Positions 43,271 through 52,672 of a stretch of 64,000 bases of DNA are shown in pieces (position 1 is the first letter of the stretch; the number at the start of each line of letters is the position of its first letter). Position numbers and translations under genes: made by a program. The DNA lies in NCBI GenBank assembly GCA_016215645.1, contig JACRIX010000053.1:16080-80079 (forward strand). The letters run 5' to 3'. The stretch is from Rhodocyclales bacterium (GTDB lineage Bacteria > Pseudomonadota > Gammaproteobacteria > Burkholderiales > Rhodocyclaceae). The notes beneath the pieces were generated by a model. It had not been told where the DNA came from. It ran no database searches and saw nothing but the letters and a program-made list of their open reading frames with translations.

Positions 43271-43330
43271 GGACTTATTATATCTTCTAATTATATACAA
43301 ATCGCTAATAAGTATTTTCCAGAACTATAT
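43271..43330. promoter_or_regulatory. AT-rich divergent control region of cysB-like and TSUP genes
   Basis: This 60-bp stretch is far richer in A and T (TTATATCTTCTAATTATATAC) than the surroundings and separates the CysB-like regulator from the operon it should control. CysB-type proteins bind AT-rich degenerate sites. Exact boxes cannot be set by eye. Confidence 0.5.
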
Positions 43331-44146
43331 ATGCGAATTAGCATGCGCACCATCATGGAATTTTCACTCAACCCCCTGCTTCCCCTGTCCGGCTTTGCCG
43401 TCGGCCTGCTGGTCGGCCTGACCGGCGTTGGTGGCGGCTCGCTGATGACGCCGCTGCTGGTGTTGCTGTTCGGCTTCAAGCCGGCAACCGCAGTGGGCAC
43501 TGACTTGCTTTACGCCGCGATCACCAAGGGCGGCGGTTCCTGGGTGCATCACCGTCACGGCAATATCGACTGGGCCATCACCGGGCGTCTGGCCCTGGGC
43601 AGCGTTCCGGCCGCCGGCCTGACGTTGCTGGCGCTGGCACAACTAGGTATACAAGGCCACGGCGCGACAGGATTGATCTCGGTGGTGCTCGGCTTTGCCC
43701 TGCTACTGACTGCCCTTTCCCTGTTCTTCCGCCAGCGCCTGCTGGACCTCGCCCAGCGCCGCAGCACCAGCGCCGACTTCTCGCATCGCCATGTCGCCAG
43801 CCTCACGGTCGCGGTCGGCGTCGTGGTCGGCGCGCTGGTGACGATCTCCTCGGTCGGCGCCGGGGCGCTCGGCGTCACTGCACTCACCTTCCTCTACCCG
43901 CAGCTCGCCACGCGTCGGATTGTCGGCTCCGACATCGCTCATGCCGTGCCGCTGACCCTGGTCGCCGGCCTCGGTCACTGGTGGCTGGGTACGGTCGATG
44001 TGGTGCTGCTGGTGTCGCTGCTGATCGGCTCCCTGCCCGGCATCGCGCTCGGCGCCCATTTCGCCGCCAAGGTGCCCGAAAAGGCGCTACGCGGCCTGCT
44101 CGCTTCCGTGCTGCTGCTGATCGGCGGCAAGCTGATCTTCGTTTAA
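43331..44146 (+). CDS. TSUP (TauE/SafE) family permease
   Basis: The product has 271 residues from the first of three in-frame ATGs (43331, 43343 and 43355). The last begins MEFSLNPLLPLSGF and may be the true start. The track ORF runs far upstream through the cysB region. Seven to eight TM segments are present, with GLTGVGGGSLMTPLL near the N-terminus and SSVGAGALGVTAL in the middle, the two TSUP repeats. TSUP proteins move sulfite, sulfonates or other sulfur compounds. Position between cysB and cysI suggests uptake or efflux in sulfate assimilation. It is the first gene of the operon. Confidence 0.9.
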   Translation: MRISMRTIMEFSLNPLLPLSGFAVGLLVGLTGVGGGSLMTPLLVLLFGFKPATAVGTDLLYAAITKGGGSWVHHRHGNIDWAITGRLALGSVPAAGLTLLALAQLGIQGHGATGLISVVLGFALLLTALSLFFRQRLLDLAQRRSTSADFSHRHVASLTVAVGVVVGALVTISSVGAGALGVTALTFLYPQLATRRIVGSDIAHAVPLTLVAGLGHWWLGTVDVVLLVSLLIGSLPGIALGAHFAAKVPEKALRGLLASVLLLIGGKLIFV

Positions 44147-44155
44147 GGACACACC

Positions 44156-45838
44156 ATGTACCAATACGACGACTACGATCACGCCATTGTCCGGGCCCGC
44201 GTCGCCCAGTTCCGCGACCAGACGCGTCGCTACCTGGCCGGCGAACTGTCCGACGACGAGTTCCGCCCGCTGCGCCTGCAAAACGGCCTATACATCCAGC
44301 GCCATGGGCCGATGCTGCGCCTGGCCGTGCCCTACGGCCTGATCTCGGCCGCGCAACTGCGCCGCTTTGCCGATGTCGCCCGCCGCTACGATCGCGGCGT
44401 CGGCCACTTCACCACACGCCACAACCTGCAACTCAACTGGGTCAAGCTGGCCGAGGTGCCGCAAATCCTCGCCGATCTGGCGCGGGACGAACTGCATGCG
44501 ATCCAGACCTCAGGCAATTGCATCCGCAATGTGACCACCGACCATTTCGCCGGTGTCGCCGCCGACGAGATCGCCGATCCGCGTCCCTGGGCCGAGCTGT
44601 TGCGTCAGTGGTCGAGCTTCCACCCCGAGTTCGCCTACCTGCCGCGCAAATTCAAGGTCGCCATCTCCGGCGCCACTGAAGACCGCGCGGCGATCCAGGT
44701 GCATGACCTCGGTCTTCAGGTGGTGCGGGATCCCGCCGGCACGATCGGCTTCAGGGTCTATGCCGGCGGCGGCCTCGGCCGCACCCCGCTGCTCGGCCAG
44801 GTGCTGCGCGAGTTCCTGCCGTGGCAACACCTGCTGAGCTACACCGAGGCGCTGGTCCGCGTATTCAACCGCTACGGCCGCCGCGACAATGCCTACAAGG
44901 CGCGCATCAAGATCCTGGTCAAGGCCCTCGGTTGCGAGGAATTCTCCGGGCAAGTCGACGAGGAATGGTCGCACCTGAAGGACGGTCCTTCGACCTTGAC
45001 CGATGGCGAGATCGCCCGCGTCGCCGCGCAATTCCGCGCGCCGGCCTACGAAACATTTGCGGCTGACGATCTCTGCCACCTCGCCCATCTGCGCGAGGAC
45101 AAGGCTTTCTCGCGCTGGGTCGAACGCAATGTGCAAAACCACAAAGTCCCCGGCTATGCCGCCGTCACCCTCTCGCTGAAGAAAGCGGGTGCCGCGCCGG
45201 GCGACGCCAGCAGCGAACAGATGGAAGCCGCCGCCGACCTGGCCGAGCGTTACAGCTTCGGCGAACTCCGCGTCTCGCACGAACAAAACCTGATCCTCGC
45301 CGACGTGCCGCAGCGCGAGCTCTACACCGTCTGGCACCGCGCCAAGGCCGCCAGCCTGGCCGCGCCCACCGTCGGCCTGATCCAGGACCTGATCGCCTGC
45401 CCCGGCGGCGATTTCTGCGCTTTGGCCAATGCCCGCTCGCTGCCGGTCGCCGCCGCGATCCAGGAGCGCTTCGAGGATCTCGACTACCAGCACGACATCG
45501 GCGAACTCGAACTCAACATCTCCGGCTGCATGAACTCCTGCGGCCACCATCACCTCGGTGCGATCGGCATCCTCGGCGTCGACAAGAACGGCGAGGAGTG
45601 GTACCAGATCACGCTGGGCGGCCGCCAGGGCAATGACGCCAGCATCGGCGAGGTGATCGGCCGCGCCTTTGCCGCCGCCGAAGTGCCGGATGCCATCGAG
45701 CGCCTGATTGGCGCCTATCTGGCGCACCGCCATGCCGACGAACGCTTCATCGACACCTTCGACCGCATCGGTGAAGAAGTTTTTCGACAAGCCGCCTACC
45801 CCCACCCCCATCAATCAAGGAGAGTCGCAAATGGCTAA
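44156..45838 (+). CDS. cysI: Sulfite reductase hemoprotein (CysI-type)
   Basis: The product has 560 residues. Two ferredoxin-like and sulfite-reductase repeats are present: GVGHFTTRHNLQLNWV with TSGNCIRNVTTDHFAG in the first half, and CPGGDFCALA plus NISGCMNSCGHHHLGAIG in the second. The latter four cysteines bind the 4Fe-4S cluster coupled to siroheme. It reduces sulfite to sulfide. No cysJ flavoprotein is nearby, so the electron donor may be ferredoxin or another reductase. It overlaps the DUF934 gene by 8 bases and lies 9 bases after the TSUP gene. Confidence 0.95.
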   Translation: MYQYDDYDHAIVRARVAQFRDQTRRYLAGELSDDEFRPLRLQNGLYIQRHGPMLRLAVPYGLISAAQLRRFADVARRYDRGVGHFTTRHNLQLNWVKLAEVPQILADLARDELHAIQTSGNCIRNVTTDHFAGVAADEIADPRPWAELLRQWSSFHPEFAYLPRKFKVAISGATEDRAAIQVHDLGLQVVRDPAGTIGFRVYAGGGLGRTPLLGQVLREFLPWQHLLSYTEALVRVFNRYGRRDNAYKARIKILVKALGCEEFSGQVDEEWSHLKDGPSTLTDGEIARVAAQFRAPAYETFAADDLCHLAHLREDKAFSRWVERNVQNHKVPGYAAVTLSLKKAGAAPGDASSEQMEAAADLAERYSFGELRVSHEQNLILADVPQRELYTVWHRAKAASLAAPTVGLIQDLIACPGGDFCALANARSLPVAAAIQERFEDLDYQHDIGELELNISGCMNSCGHHHLGAIGILGVDKNGEEWYQITLGGRQGNDASIGEVIGRAFAAAEVPDAIERLIGAYLAHRHADERFIDTFDRIGEEVFRQAAYPHPHQSRRVANG

Positions 45839-46355
45839 GCAAATCATCAAGGAGCGTCGCCTGCAGGATGACGCATGGAAAATCGTCAATCTGGTTGATG
45901 GCGAACCCGCTATCGACGTCTGCCTGCCGGTCGGCCCGCTGCTGGTCCCGGTCTCGGTCTGGAAGGCGAAGAAGTCTTGCCTGATCGCCCGTGAATACGA
46001 ACACGGCACACCCCTGGGCATCTGGCTCGCGCCGGAGGACAACATCGAGGACATCGCCGCCGATATCGACGACTTCACGGTGATCGCCGTGCATTTCCCG
46101 AAGCTCGCCGACGGCCGCGGCTATTCCACCGCGCGTCTGCTGCGCGAGCGCCACGGCTATGACGGAGAACTGCGCGCCTTCGGCGACATCGGCCGCGACC
46201 AGATTTTTTTCCTCAATCGCGTCGGCTTCGATGCCTTCGTGATCGGCGAGGGCAAGAGTGCCGAAGACGCACTGGCCGCCTTCGACGATTTTCCCGAGAG
46301 CTACCAGGGCGATGCAGTCCAGCCGCTGCCCCTGTTCCGCCGACGGGCCGCCTGA
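45831..46355 (+). CDS. DUF934 sulfur-assimilation accessory protein
   Basis: The product has 174 residues from MAKQIIKERR, with AAGGAG upstream. The track start is too early. DUF934 proteins typically sit next to cysI/cysH in beta- and alphaproteobacteria. The pattern GVWLAPEDNIEDIAADIDDF, FPKLADGRGYSTARLLRERHGYDGELRAFGDIGRDQ is clear. The biochemical role is not settled. An oxidoreductase-accessory or electron-supply link to the siroheme enzyme has been proposed from context. It is in the operon between cysI and cysH. Confidence 0.9.
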   Translation: MAKQIIKERRLQDDAWKIVNLVDGEPAIDVCLPVGPLLVPVSVWKAKKSCLIAREYEHGTPLGIWLAPEDNIEDIAADIDDFTVIAVHFPKLADGRGYSTARLLRERHGYDGELRAFGDIGRDQIFFLNRVGFDAFVIGEGKSAEDALAAFDDFPESYQGDAVQPLPLFRRRAA

Positions 46356-46380
46356 ACACCGATCGCCAAGGAGCTGCACC

Positions 46381-47160
46381 ATGTTGCGTGAAAACATCCC
46401 CGATCTGGCCGACCTGGAACTGGTCGCCACCGTTGCCGAAAAAGCCGTCGGCGTCAAGCTACTGCTGCGCGACGTGGCGCGCGACTACGCGCCCGTCGTG
46501 TTCGCCAACAGCCTGGGCGCCGAGGACATGGTGCTGACCGACATGATCTGGCGCGAGAATCTCGACATCGGCATTTTCTCGCTGGATACCGGCCGCCTGC
46601 CGGCCGAGACCTATGACTTGATGGCCCGCGCCGAGCGCCACTACGGCCGCCGCCTGGAGGTATTCGCACCGCGCCACGACACAGTACAGGACTTCGTCAC
46701 GGACTTCGGCATCAACGGCTTCTACGATTCCGTGGAGGCGCGCAAGGCCTGCTGCCATGCACGCAAGATCGAACCGCTGCAGCGCGCGCTGGCCGGCAAG
46801 CAGGCATGGATCACCGGCTTGCGCGCGGCACAATCGCCGACCCGCGAGAAGCTCAAGACCGTGGCCTTTGACCACGGCAACAAGCTGGTCAAGATCAGCC
46901 CGCTCGCCGACTGGAGCGAACGCGAGATCTGGGTCTACCTGCGCGCCAACCGGGTGCCCTACAACGCATTGCACGATCGCAATTTCCCGAGCATCGGCTG
47001 CGCCCCGTGCACCCGCGCCATTCAGCCCGGCGAGGACGTTCGCGCGGGTCGCTGGTGGTGGGAGTCGGCCGAGACGAAGGAGTGCGGCCTGCATCTGGTG
47101 GATGGCAAGCTGGTGCGCGTGGCAACAGTCGGCGCTGGCGACACGGCAGCGGCAGCATGA
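46381..47160 (+). CDS. cysH: Assimilatory APS reductase (CysH)
   Basis: The product has 259 residues from the ATG at 46381. The track ORF extends 41 residues upstream. The PP-loop-like region is FANSLGAEDMVLTD. Cysteine pairs KACCHARK and IGCAPCTRA form a 4Fe-4S site seen in APS-type but not in PAPS-type reductases. ETKECGLH carries the catalytic cysteine. The enzyme reduces APS to sulfite with thioredoxin. No APS kinase (cysC) is present nearby, which agrees with APS as substrate. An exact 21-bp copy of the dispersed repeat encodes the final residues. The stop overlaps the cysD ATG (ATGA). Confidence 0.95.
   Translation: MLRENIPDLADLELVATVAEKAVGVKLLLRDVARDYAPVVFANSLGAEDMVLTDMIWRENLDIGIFSLDTGRLPAETYDLMARAERHYGRRLEVFAPRHDTVQDFVTDFGINGFYDSVEARKACCHARKIEPLQRALAGKQAWITGLRAAQSPTREKLKTVAFDHGNKLVKISPLADWSEREIWVYLRANRVPYNALHDRNFPSIGCAPCTRAIQPGEDVRAGRWWWESAETKECGLHLVDGKLVRVATVGAGDTAAAA
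47127..47147 (-). repeat. Dispersed repeat, copy D at the cysH 3' end
   Basis: It is identical to copies A-C over 21 of 23 bp, in reverse orientation, in the last codons of cysH. It encodes TVGAGDTA in this frame, unlike other copies. Confidence 0.75.
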
Positions 47161-48089
47161 ACGCGCCCGCGCCCGCCACCGCCCCCGTTCGCCCTGCCCT
47201 TGACCACCTTGATTGGCTGGAGGCGGAGGCCATCTACATCCTGCGCGAAGTGGCAGGGCAGTGCAGCAACCCCGCGCTGCTGTTCTCCGGCGGCAAGGAT
47301 TCCATCGTTCTCCTGCGCCTGGCCGAAAAGGCCTTCCGTCCCGGCCGCTTTCCGTTTCCGCTGCTGCACATCGACACCGGGCACAACTATCCCGAGGTCA
47401 TTGACTTCCGCGATGCCCGCGCCTGCGAACTGAACGAGCGCCTGATCGTGCGCTCGGTCGAAAGCTCGATGGCGCGCGGCACCGTTCGGCTCAATTCGGC
47501 CGACGAGTCGCGCAACAAGCATCAGTCGGTGACGCTGCTCGAAGCCATCGGGGAATTCGGCTTCGACGCCTGCATCGGCGGCGCCCGCCGCGACGAGGAA
47601 AAGGCCAGAGCCAAGGAGCGCATCTTTTCCTTCCGCGACGAATTCGGCGGCTGGGACCCGAAGAACCAGCGGCCGGAGTTGTGGGATCTGTTCAATGCCC
47701 GCGTGCACAAGGGCGAAAACATCCGCGCCTTTCCTATCTCCAACTGGACCGAACTCGACGTCTGGCAGTACATCGAACGCGAGGGGCTGGCCCTGCCGCC
47801 GATCTACTTTGCCCACCTGCGCCCGGTGGTCCGCAAGGGGAATCTGTTGCAGCCGGTGACGGAGCTCACTCCGGCGCGCGACGGCGACAACGTCGAACTG
47901 ATGCAGGTGCGCTTTCGCACCGTCGGCGACATCACTTGCACCGCACCGGTGGAATCGGACGCCGATACGGTGCACAAGGTCATCGCCGAGACCGCGACTA
48001 CCACCATTTCGGAGCGCGGCGCGACACGGCTGGACGATCAGGCCTCTGAAGCCGCGATGGAGCAACGCAAGAAAGAAGGGTATTTCTGA
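47157..48089 (+). CDS. cysD: Sulfate adenylyltransferase subunit 2 (CysD)
   Basis: The product has 310 residues from MNAPAPATAPV, starting in the ATGA overlap with cysH. It has the PP-loop FSGGKDSIVLLRLA, PLLHIDTGHNYPE and GGARRDEEKARAKER. With CysN it makes APS from ATP and sulfate. It follows cysH and precedes cysN with overlapping codons, so the three enzymes are translated together. The length matches the family. The start by overlap is more reliable than the longer track ORF. Confidence 0.97.
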   Translation: MNAPAPATAPVRPALDHLDWLEAEAIYILREVAGQCSNPALLFSGGKDSIVLLRLAEKAFRPGRFPFPLLHIDTGHNYPEVIDFRDARACELNERLIVRSVESSMARGTVRLNSADESRNKHQSVTLLEAIGEFGFDACIGGARRDEEKARAKERIFSFRDEFGGWDPKNQRPELWDLFNARVHKGENIRAFPISNWTELDVWQYIEREGLALPPIYFAHLRPVVRKGNLLQPVTELTPARDGDNVELMQVRFRTVGDITCTAPVESDADTVHKVIAETATTTISERGATRLDDQASEAAMEQRKKEGYF

Positions 48090-49429
48090 TGAGTGCATTC
48101 GAACACATTCCCGAGTTTGGCAGTCCCGTCGACAGCGGCCTGCTGCGCTTCCTCACCTGCGGCAGCGTCGATGACGGCAAGAGCACGCTGATCGGTCGCC
48201 TGCTCTACGACACCAAAGCGATTCTTGCCGACACGCTGCACGCCATCGAAAAGACCTCGCTGCGGCGCGGCATGGAAGCGGTCGACCTGTCGCTGCTGAC
48301 CGACGGCCTGCAGGCCGAACGCGAGCAGGGCATCACCATCGACGTCGCCTACCGTTACTTCAGCACCGGCACGCGCAAGTACATCATCGCTGACGCACCC
48401 GGCCACGAACAATACACGCGCAACATGGTGACGGCCGCCTCGACCGCCAACCTGGCGATCATCCTGATCGATGCCAGGAAGGGCGTCCTGACCCAGACCC
48501 GGCGCCACTCCTATCTGGCCCATCTAGTCGGCATTCCGCACCTAGTCGTCGCGGTTAACAAGATGGATCTGGTCGGCTACGACCGTACCGTGTTCGAACG
48601 CATTCGCGGCGAGTACCTCGAGTTCGCGCGGCAGCTCGGCATCGAAGATGTTCGCTTCATACCGCTGTCGGCGCTGAATGGCGACATGCTGGTCGATCGC
48701 GGCGACAATCTCGGCTGGTACGATGGTCCCACCCTGATCGACATCCTCGAATCGGCACCCGCCGCCCACAGCGAAAGCGACGAGCGCTTCCGCTTCCCGG
48801 TGCAATATGTCTGCCGTCCACAGAAGGCCGACGATCCGCTGCTCCACGACTACCGTGGCTTCATGGGTCGCGTCGAATCGGGCGAGATTGCGGTCGGCGA
48901 CGAGGTCGTGGTGCTGCCGTCCGAACGCCGCAGCCGCATCAAGGACATCCAGGTCGGCGGCCGCTCCCTGTCCCGCGCGGTCGCCGAACAGTCGGTGACG
49001 CTGCTGCTGGAGGATGAGATCGACATCTCGCGCGGCGACATGATCGTCCGTGGCGACGCCAAAGAGTTATGTCCCGGTGCGTCAGCACCCGGGACGGTAT
49101 CCACGCGGACGGCGCTGGTGACACGGCGAATCGACGCCATGCTGTGCTGGCTGGGCGACAGCCCGCTCGATGCGCGGCGCAAATACGTGATCCGCCAGAC
49201 CACGCGCGATGCCCGCGCCCTGCTGGATGGCATTGCCTATCGACTCGACATCAATTCGCTGCAACAGGTACCCGCTGAAGGAATCGGCATGAACGACATC
49301 GCCCGCGTCGCCTTCAAGCTGGCGCAGCCGCTGGTCGTCGATCGCTATGCGGAGAACCGTGCCACAGGGGCCTTCATCGTCATCGACGAAAGCACCAACA
49401 ACACGGTTGGGGCCGGAATGATTCTCTGA
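48089..49429 (+). CDS. cysN: Sulfate adenylyltransferase subunit 1 GTPase (CysN)
   Basis: The product has 446 residues. The EF-Tu-like GTPase domain has G1 GSVDDGKST, G3 DAPGH and G4 NKMD, followed by two beta-barrel domains. There is no C-terminal APS kinase (CysC), so the protein is CysN alone. GTP hydrolysis drives APS formation by CysD. This agrees with an APS-reducing CysH. It is the last gene of the operon and is followed by a strong terminator. Confidence 0.96.
   Translation: MSAFEHIPEFGSPVDSGLLRFLTCGSVDDGKSTLIGRLLYDTKAILADTLHAIEKTSLRRGMEAVDLSLLTDGLQAEREQGITIDVAYRYFSTGTRKYIIADAPGHEQYTRNMVTAASTANLAIILIDARKGVLTQTRRHSYLAHLVGIPHLVVAVNKMDLVGYDRTVFERIRGEYLEFARQLGIEDVRFIPLSALNGDMLVDRGDNLGWYDGPTLIDILESAPAAHSESDERFRFPVQYVCRPQKADDPLLHDYRGFMGRVESGEIAVGDEVVVLPSERRSRIKDIQVGGRSLSRAVAEQSVTLLLEDEIDISRGDMIVRGDAKELCPGASAPGTVSTRTALVTRRIDAMLCWLGDSPLDARRKYVIRQTTRDARALLDGIAYRLDINSLQQVPAEGIGMNDIARVAFKLAQPLVVDRYAENRATGAFIVIDESTNNTVGAGMIL
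49107..49129 (-). repeat. Dispersed repeat, variant copy G inside cysN
   Basis: It matches the 23-bp repeat at 20 of 23 positions, in reverse orientation. Confidence 0.4.
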
Positions 49430-49449
49430 TCGCGGGCTGGGCTGAAAGC

Positions 49450-49478
49450 AGAAAAGCCAGGCAATGCCTGGCTTTTCT
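49450..49478. terminator. Bidirectional terminator between cysN and rplQ
   Basis: A 13-bp perfect stem AGAAAAGCCAGGC / GCCTGGCTTTTCT surrounds a 3-base loop, with A and T runs on both sides. It serves the convergent cys operon and ribosomal cluster. Confidence 0.9.
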
Positions 49479-49494
49479 GTTGGGAGCGATTGCC

Positions 49495-49887
49495 TTATTC
49501 GGCAGCTGCCGCTTCGACCACTTCGCCGGCCGGACGATCCAGCAGCTCGACGAAGGCCATCGGCGCGTTGTCGCCAACGCGGAAGCCCATCTTGAGGATG
49601 CGCAGATAGCCGCCGTTGCGGGCCGCATAGCGTGGCCCGAGCACATCGAACAACTTGCCGACGATGTCGCGATCGCGCGTGCGGTCGAATGCCAGGCGAC
49701 GATTCGCCAGGCTGGGCTTCTTGCCCAGAGTGATCAGGGGTTCCACCACGCGGCGCAGTTCCTTGGCCTTGGGCAGGGTGGTCTTGATGGCCTCATGGCG
49801 CAGCAGCGAGACTGCCATGTTGCGCAGCATTGCCTGGCGGTGTGCCGAGGTTCGGTTGAGTTTGCGAAGTCCGTTACCGTGACGCAT
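49495..49887 (-). CDS. rplQ: 50S ribosomal protein L17
   Basis: The product has 130 residues from [20 protein letters not shown], the universal L17 start. The track ORF begins 13 residues too early. [27 protein letters not shown] is intact. L17 sits near the peptide exit tunnel. It is the last gene of the alpha operon after rpoA, with the terminator downstream. A short Ala/Glu-rich tail is variable in the family. Confidence 0.98.
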   Translation of the reverse strand: MRHGNGLRKLNRTSAHRQAMLRNMAVSLLRHEAIKTTLPKAKELRRVVEPLITLGKKPSLANRRLAFDRTRDRDIVGKLFDVLGPRYAARNGGYLRILKMGFRVGDNAPMAFVELLDRPAGEVVEAAAAE

Positions 49888-49983
49888 GGTGAATTCCCTT
49901 TTTTGTGCGGCCGCCGCGCATTGCAAGCGGCCGGTTAATGGTTTTTAAGAGAGTGGGATGCCGGGCACCGGCCCGGCGACGGA

Positions 49984-50961
49984 TCAGGAGAGCTTCTCCA
50001 GACCGGCGGGCGGCCAGCTTTCCAGCTTCATGCCCAGGGTCAGGCCGCGCGAGGCGAGCACTTCCTTGATTTCGTTGAGTGACTTGCGGCCCAGGTTTGG
50101 CGTCTTCAACAGCTCCGTCTCGGTGCGCTGGATCAGGTCGCCGATGTAATAGATGTTCTCTGCCTTGAGGCAGTTGGCGGAACGCACGGTCAGTTCGAGG
50201 TCGTCGACCGGACGCACCAGTACCGGGTCAACCGACGTCTGCTTTGGCGCATCAATCACGCCCGGAGTACCCTCAAGATCAGCAAAAATCGAGAGCTGTT
50301 CCATCAGGATGCGGGCGGCCGTACGCACGGCTTCCTCGGCATTGTCGATCGCACCGTTGGTTTCGATGTCGAGAATCAGCTTGTCGAGGTCGGTACGTTG
50401 TTCGACTCGGGCGGATTCGACGGAGTAGCTGACGCGACGCACCGGGCTGAACGAGGCGTCGAGCATGATCTGGCCAATGGCGCGATTCTCGCGGGCGATT
50501 TCACGCTGGTTGGCCGGAACATAGCCGCGACCGGATTCGACGCGAATCTGCATGTTCAGCTTGCCCCCGGGAGCGATATGGGCAATGACGTGATCGGGAT
50601 TGACGATCTCGACGTCGTGGGTAGCCTCAATGTCGCGTGCAGTAACGACACCTTCCCCGTTCTTCGACAGGGACAATGTTGCCTCGCGGCGGTTGTGCAT
50701 CTTGAGCACCACACCCTTGAGGTTGAGCAACACGTCGACCACATCTTCGCGGACTCCGTCCAGCGTCGAGTATTCGTGAAGCACGCCTTCGATGGAAACC
50801 TCGGTTGGCGCAACCCCTTCCATCGATGACAGCAGGATGCGGCGCAGGGCATTGCCCAGCGTGTGGCCGTAGCCGCGCTCGAAGGGCTCCATCACCACAC
50901 GGGCGTGCACCGGCGAGAGTTGCTGAACATCAATACTGCGGGGTTTCAGAAGTGTGTGCAT
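49984..50961 (-). CDS. rpoA: RNA polymerase subunit alpha
   Basis: The product has 325 residues from the ATG at 50961. This ATG, not the one at 50967, has AAGGA at proper spacing. The N-terminal dimerisation domain contains [21 protein letters not shown]. The C-terminal domain (about 240-320) has the [35 protein letters not shown] helices that contact UP elements and activators. It lies between rpsD and rplQ as usual. The length is typical. Confidence 0.98.
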   Translation of the reverse strand: MHTLLKPRSIDVQQLSPVHARVVMEPFERGYGHTLGNALRRILLSSMEGVAPTEVSIEGVLHEYSTLDGVREDVVDVLLNLKGVVLKMHNRREATLSLSKNGEGVVTARDIEATHDVEIVNPDHVIAHIAPGGKLNMQIRVESGRGYVPANQREIARENRAIGQIMLDASFSPVRRVSYSVESARVEQRTDLDKLILDIETNGAIDNAEEAVRTAARILMEQLSIFADLEGTPGVIDAPKQTSVDPVLVRPVDDLELTVRSANCLKAENIYYIGDLIQRTETELLKTPNLGRKSLNEIKEVLASRGLTLGMKLESWPPAGLEKLS

Positions 50962-51022
50962 GTGCATTCCTTCAAATGGGCAACGCCTGGCGTCCATTGG
51001 ACGCCAGGCGCGAAACTACGTA

Positions 51023-51652
51023 TTAACGCGAATACAGTTCGACGACCAGGCCTTCGTTGATCGAAGGCGGCAGGTCTTCGCGAGCCGGAAGGGATTTGAA
51101 AATCCCCTTGCCAGCCTTGGCGTCGACTTCGATCCACTCCGGGAACCCGCGTGATTCTGCGGCTTCCAAGGCGGCTTTGGTGCGCAGGTGTCCACGGGTG
51201 CCTTCGGTCAACTGAATCACGTCGCCGGGACGTACGTTGTAAGAAGGGATATTCACACGTTTGCCGTTGATCAACACGCCATTGTGGCGCACGACCTGGC
51301 GGGCTTCCGCACGCGACGCGCCAAAGCCCATGCGGTAGGCGACGGTGTCGAGGCGGCTTTCAAGAAGCTTCAACAGGTTTTCGCCGGTCTGCCCCTTCTT
51401 GCGCTCTGCGTCGGCGAACACCTTGCGGAATTGGCGCTCGAGAATGCCGTAGATGCGACGGATTTTTTGCTTTTCGCGCAGCTGCGTACCATAACCAGAC
51501 AGGCGCTGACCGGACTTCTGGCCATGCTGGCCGGGCGCGTAGGAACGGCGCTCGACGGAACACTTGTCGGTAAAGCACTTTTCGCCTTTGAGGAACAGCT
51601 TCTCGCCCTCGCGGCGGCACTGGCGGCACTTGGCGTCTAGGTTGCGGGCCAT
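51023..51652 (-). CDS. rpsD: 30S ribosomal protein S4
   Basis: The product has 209 residues and starts MARNLDAKCRQCRREG. AAGGA lies upstream. The S4 domain segment (SRLDTVAYRMGFGASRAEARQVVRHNGVLINGKRVNIPSY) is complete. Cysteines near the N-terminus (CRQC) suggest a zinc-type S4. S4 nucleates 30S assembly and in E. coli represses the alpha operon translation. It is in the usual place between rpsK and rpoA. Confidence 0.98.
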   Translation of the reverse strand: MARNLDAKCRQCRREGEKLFLKGEKCFTDKCSVERRSYAPGQHGQKSGQRLSGYGTQLREKQKIRRIYGILERQFRKVFADAERKKGQTGENLLKLLESRLDTVAYRMGFGASRAEARQVVRHNGVLINGKRVNIPSYNVRPGDVIQLTEGTRGHLRTKAALEAAESRGFPEWIEVDAKAGKGIFKSLPAREDLPPSINEGLVVELYSR

Positions 51653-51672
51653 GGTGTCGGGTCCTTATTGCC

Positions 51673-52062
51673 TTAGATGCGGCGGCGCTTGGGCGGCCGG
51701 CATCCGTTGTGGGGAATCGGGGTAATGTCGGTAATGCTGGTGATCTTCATGCCCAGCGCATTGAGAGCGCGCACGGCCGATTCACGTCCGGGGCCGGGAC
51801 CCTTGATGCGAACTTCAAGGTTCTTGACACCGCATTCCTGAGCCGCCTTGCCAGCGGCCTCTGCGGCAATCTGCGCGGCGAAGGGAGTCGATTTGCGCGA
51901 ACCCTTGAAACCAGCGCCACCCGAAGTTGCCCACGACAGGGCATTGCCCTGGCGATCGGTGATGGTGATGATGGTGTTGTTGAAGGAAGCGTGAACGTGC
52001 GCGATACCTTCGGCGACGTTCTTCTTGACCTTCTTGCGAACTTTGGTAGCGGTCTTTGCCAT
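51673..52062 (-). CDS. rpsK: 30S ribosomal protein S11
   Basis: The product has 129 residues. [40 protein letters not shown] and the C-terminal [14 protein letters not shown] match S11, which lines the mRNA exit platform. It is preceded by AGGAA. It is in the alpha operon between rpsM and rpsD. The Lys-rich N-terminus is normal. Confidence 0.98.
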   Translation of the reverse strand: MAKTATKVRKKVKKNVAEGIAHVHASFNNTIITITDRQGNALSWATSGGAGFKGSRKSTPFAAQIAAEAAGKAAQECGVKNLEVRIKGPGPGRESAVRALNALGMKITSITDITPIPHNGCRPPKRRRI

Positions 52063-52077
52063 GTGCTGGTTCCTGGT

Positions 52078-52443
52078 TTACTTCTTGCCCATCGAAATTG
52101 CTTTGCGCGGGCCCTTGCGGGTGCGCGCGTTGGTGCGGGTACGCTGACCACGCACCGGCAGGCCGCGACGATGACGCACGCCGCGGTAGCAGCCAAGATC
52201 CATGAGGCGCTTGATGTTCATCGTCGTCTCGCGGCGCAGGTCGCCCTCGACGGTGAACTTGCCTACCTCCTCACGCAGGCGATCCATTTCGCTGTCCGTG
52301 AGTTCCTTGATCTTGGTCGACCGCTTGACGCCGACGGCGTCGCAGATCTTCCGGGCGCGGGTACGGCCGATGCCGTAAATCGCCGTCAGAGCGATCTCCG
52401 CGTGCTGGTGGTTCGGGATGTTGACGCCTGCTATACGAGCCAT
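52078..52443 (-). CDS. rpsM: 30S ribosomal protein S13
   Basis: The product has 121 residues: [31 protein letters not shown] and the basic tail [18 protein letters not shown]13 contacts the 50S subunit and P-site tRNA from the 30S head. It follows rpmJ after about 90 bases and leads rpsK. The length is close to the E. coli form (118). Confidence 0.98.
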   Translation of the reverse strand: MARIAGVNIPNHQHAEIALTAIYGIGRTRARKICDAVGVKRSTKIKELTDSEMDRLREEVGKFTVEGDLRRETTMNIKRLMDLGCYRGVRHRRGLPVRGQRTRTNARTRKGPRKAISMGKK

Positions 52444-52532
52444 GTGCTTACCTGTTCGTCGCCGCCGGTGCGGTGTGGCGGGTTAGCTGAAAATTGGGAA
52501 ACTGCTAAGTATATCTGATCGCGGCTGCCTGA

Positions 52533-52646
52533 TCAACCCTGGCGCTGCTTGTGACGCGGATCGGTACAGATGATCCGCACCACGCCCTTGCGGCGGATGA
52601 CTTTGCAGTTGCGGCAGATACGTTTGACCGAAGCCAGAACTTTCAT
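52533..52646 (-). CDS. rpmJ: 50S ribosomal protein L36
   Basis: The product has 37 residues and is too short for the ORF track. It was translated by hand: it starts [20 protein letters not shown] and ends HKQRQG before TGA. GGAGAAA lies upstream. The cysteines CRNC, a third Cys and a His form the zinc site of the C+ type of L36. It lies between infA and rpsM, its normal place. Confidence 0.97.
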   Translation of the reverse strand: MKVLASVKRICRNCKVIRRKGVVRIICTDPRHKQRQG

Positions 52647-52672
52647 TGGATTTCTCCGGATAAATTGCCAGA

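Noticed and set aside
43759-43781. Further match to the dispersed repeat in the TSUP gene
   Set aside because: Only 18 of 23 positions match, so chance in GC-rich coding DNA is possible. The same applies to a match at 19009-19031.
44510-45814. 434-aa minus-strand ORF
   Set aside because: It is antisense to cysI, where the iron-sulfur motifs are clear.
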